A DNA stretch of 64,000 nt from an uncultured Eudoraea sp. (GTDB taxonomy: Bacteria; Bacteroidota; Bacteroidia; Flavobacteriales; Flavobacteriaceae), in contig NZ_CAMYOM010000001.1 of NCBI RefSeq assembly GCF_947260015.1, positions 208,456 through 272,455 of the forward strand. Direction: 5' to 3'. A model generated the notes under the pieces. It was given only the letters and a program-made list of their open reading frames with translations. It was not told the DNA's origin and did no database searches. This document shows positions 63,911-64,000 of the stretch, in pieces; within the stretch, counting starts at the first letter, position 1; each line of letters starts with the position of its first letter. A program made the translations under genes and the position numbers.

Positions 63911-64000
63911 ATGATTAATATTATTCGGGCAAAAGAAGAACATATCCCAACATTGATTCCTCTTTTGGATAAATACAGAATATTCTACAACCAGAATTCA
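63911..64000 (+). CDS. Start of a likely GNAT-family acetyltransferase, truncated by window end
   Basis: ATG at 63911 encodes MINIIRAKEEHIPTLIPLLDKYRIFYNQNS..., open to window end. Confidence 0.55.
   Translation, partial: MINIIRAKEEHIPTLIPLLDKYRIFYNQNS

Overview
The window looks like a contiguous stretch of a Flavobacteriia/Bacteroidetes chromosome: low GC, PorP/SprF-like protein, Bacteroidetes-type omega subunit, bacillithiol-linked YtxJ, DUF4835. It is densely coding and mostly housekeeping: glyA, fahA, clpB, smpB, pcm, miaA, coaE, fabI, recN, coaBC, rpoZ, bamD, dapA, ligA, prmC, ribD, dnaA, mltG, dapF, an htrA/degQ-type protease and gap. There is one small SRP RNA gene on the minus strand and several clear intrinsic terminators. 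I found no tRNA, rRNA, CRISPR array, prophage, transposase, defence island or biosynthetic cluster, and no convincing new multi-gene system. The best second-look items are: (i) an apparent deletion junction that fuses the end of yggS out of frame to a DnaQ-like exonuclease/GIY-YIG gene, removing the exonuclease start and its DxE catalytic motif; (ii) a GT2 glycosyltransferase whose N-terminus is missing, with its called start codon lying inside the fabI terminator hairpin; (iii) a PorP/SprF-like protein with a 56-residue (8-heptad) tandem coiled-coil repeat and a SPOR-like tail; (iv) a small protein resembling archaeal CTP-dependent riboflavin kinases. All calls come from reading the sequence and supplied ORFs; no searches were run.
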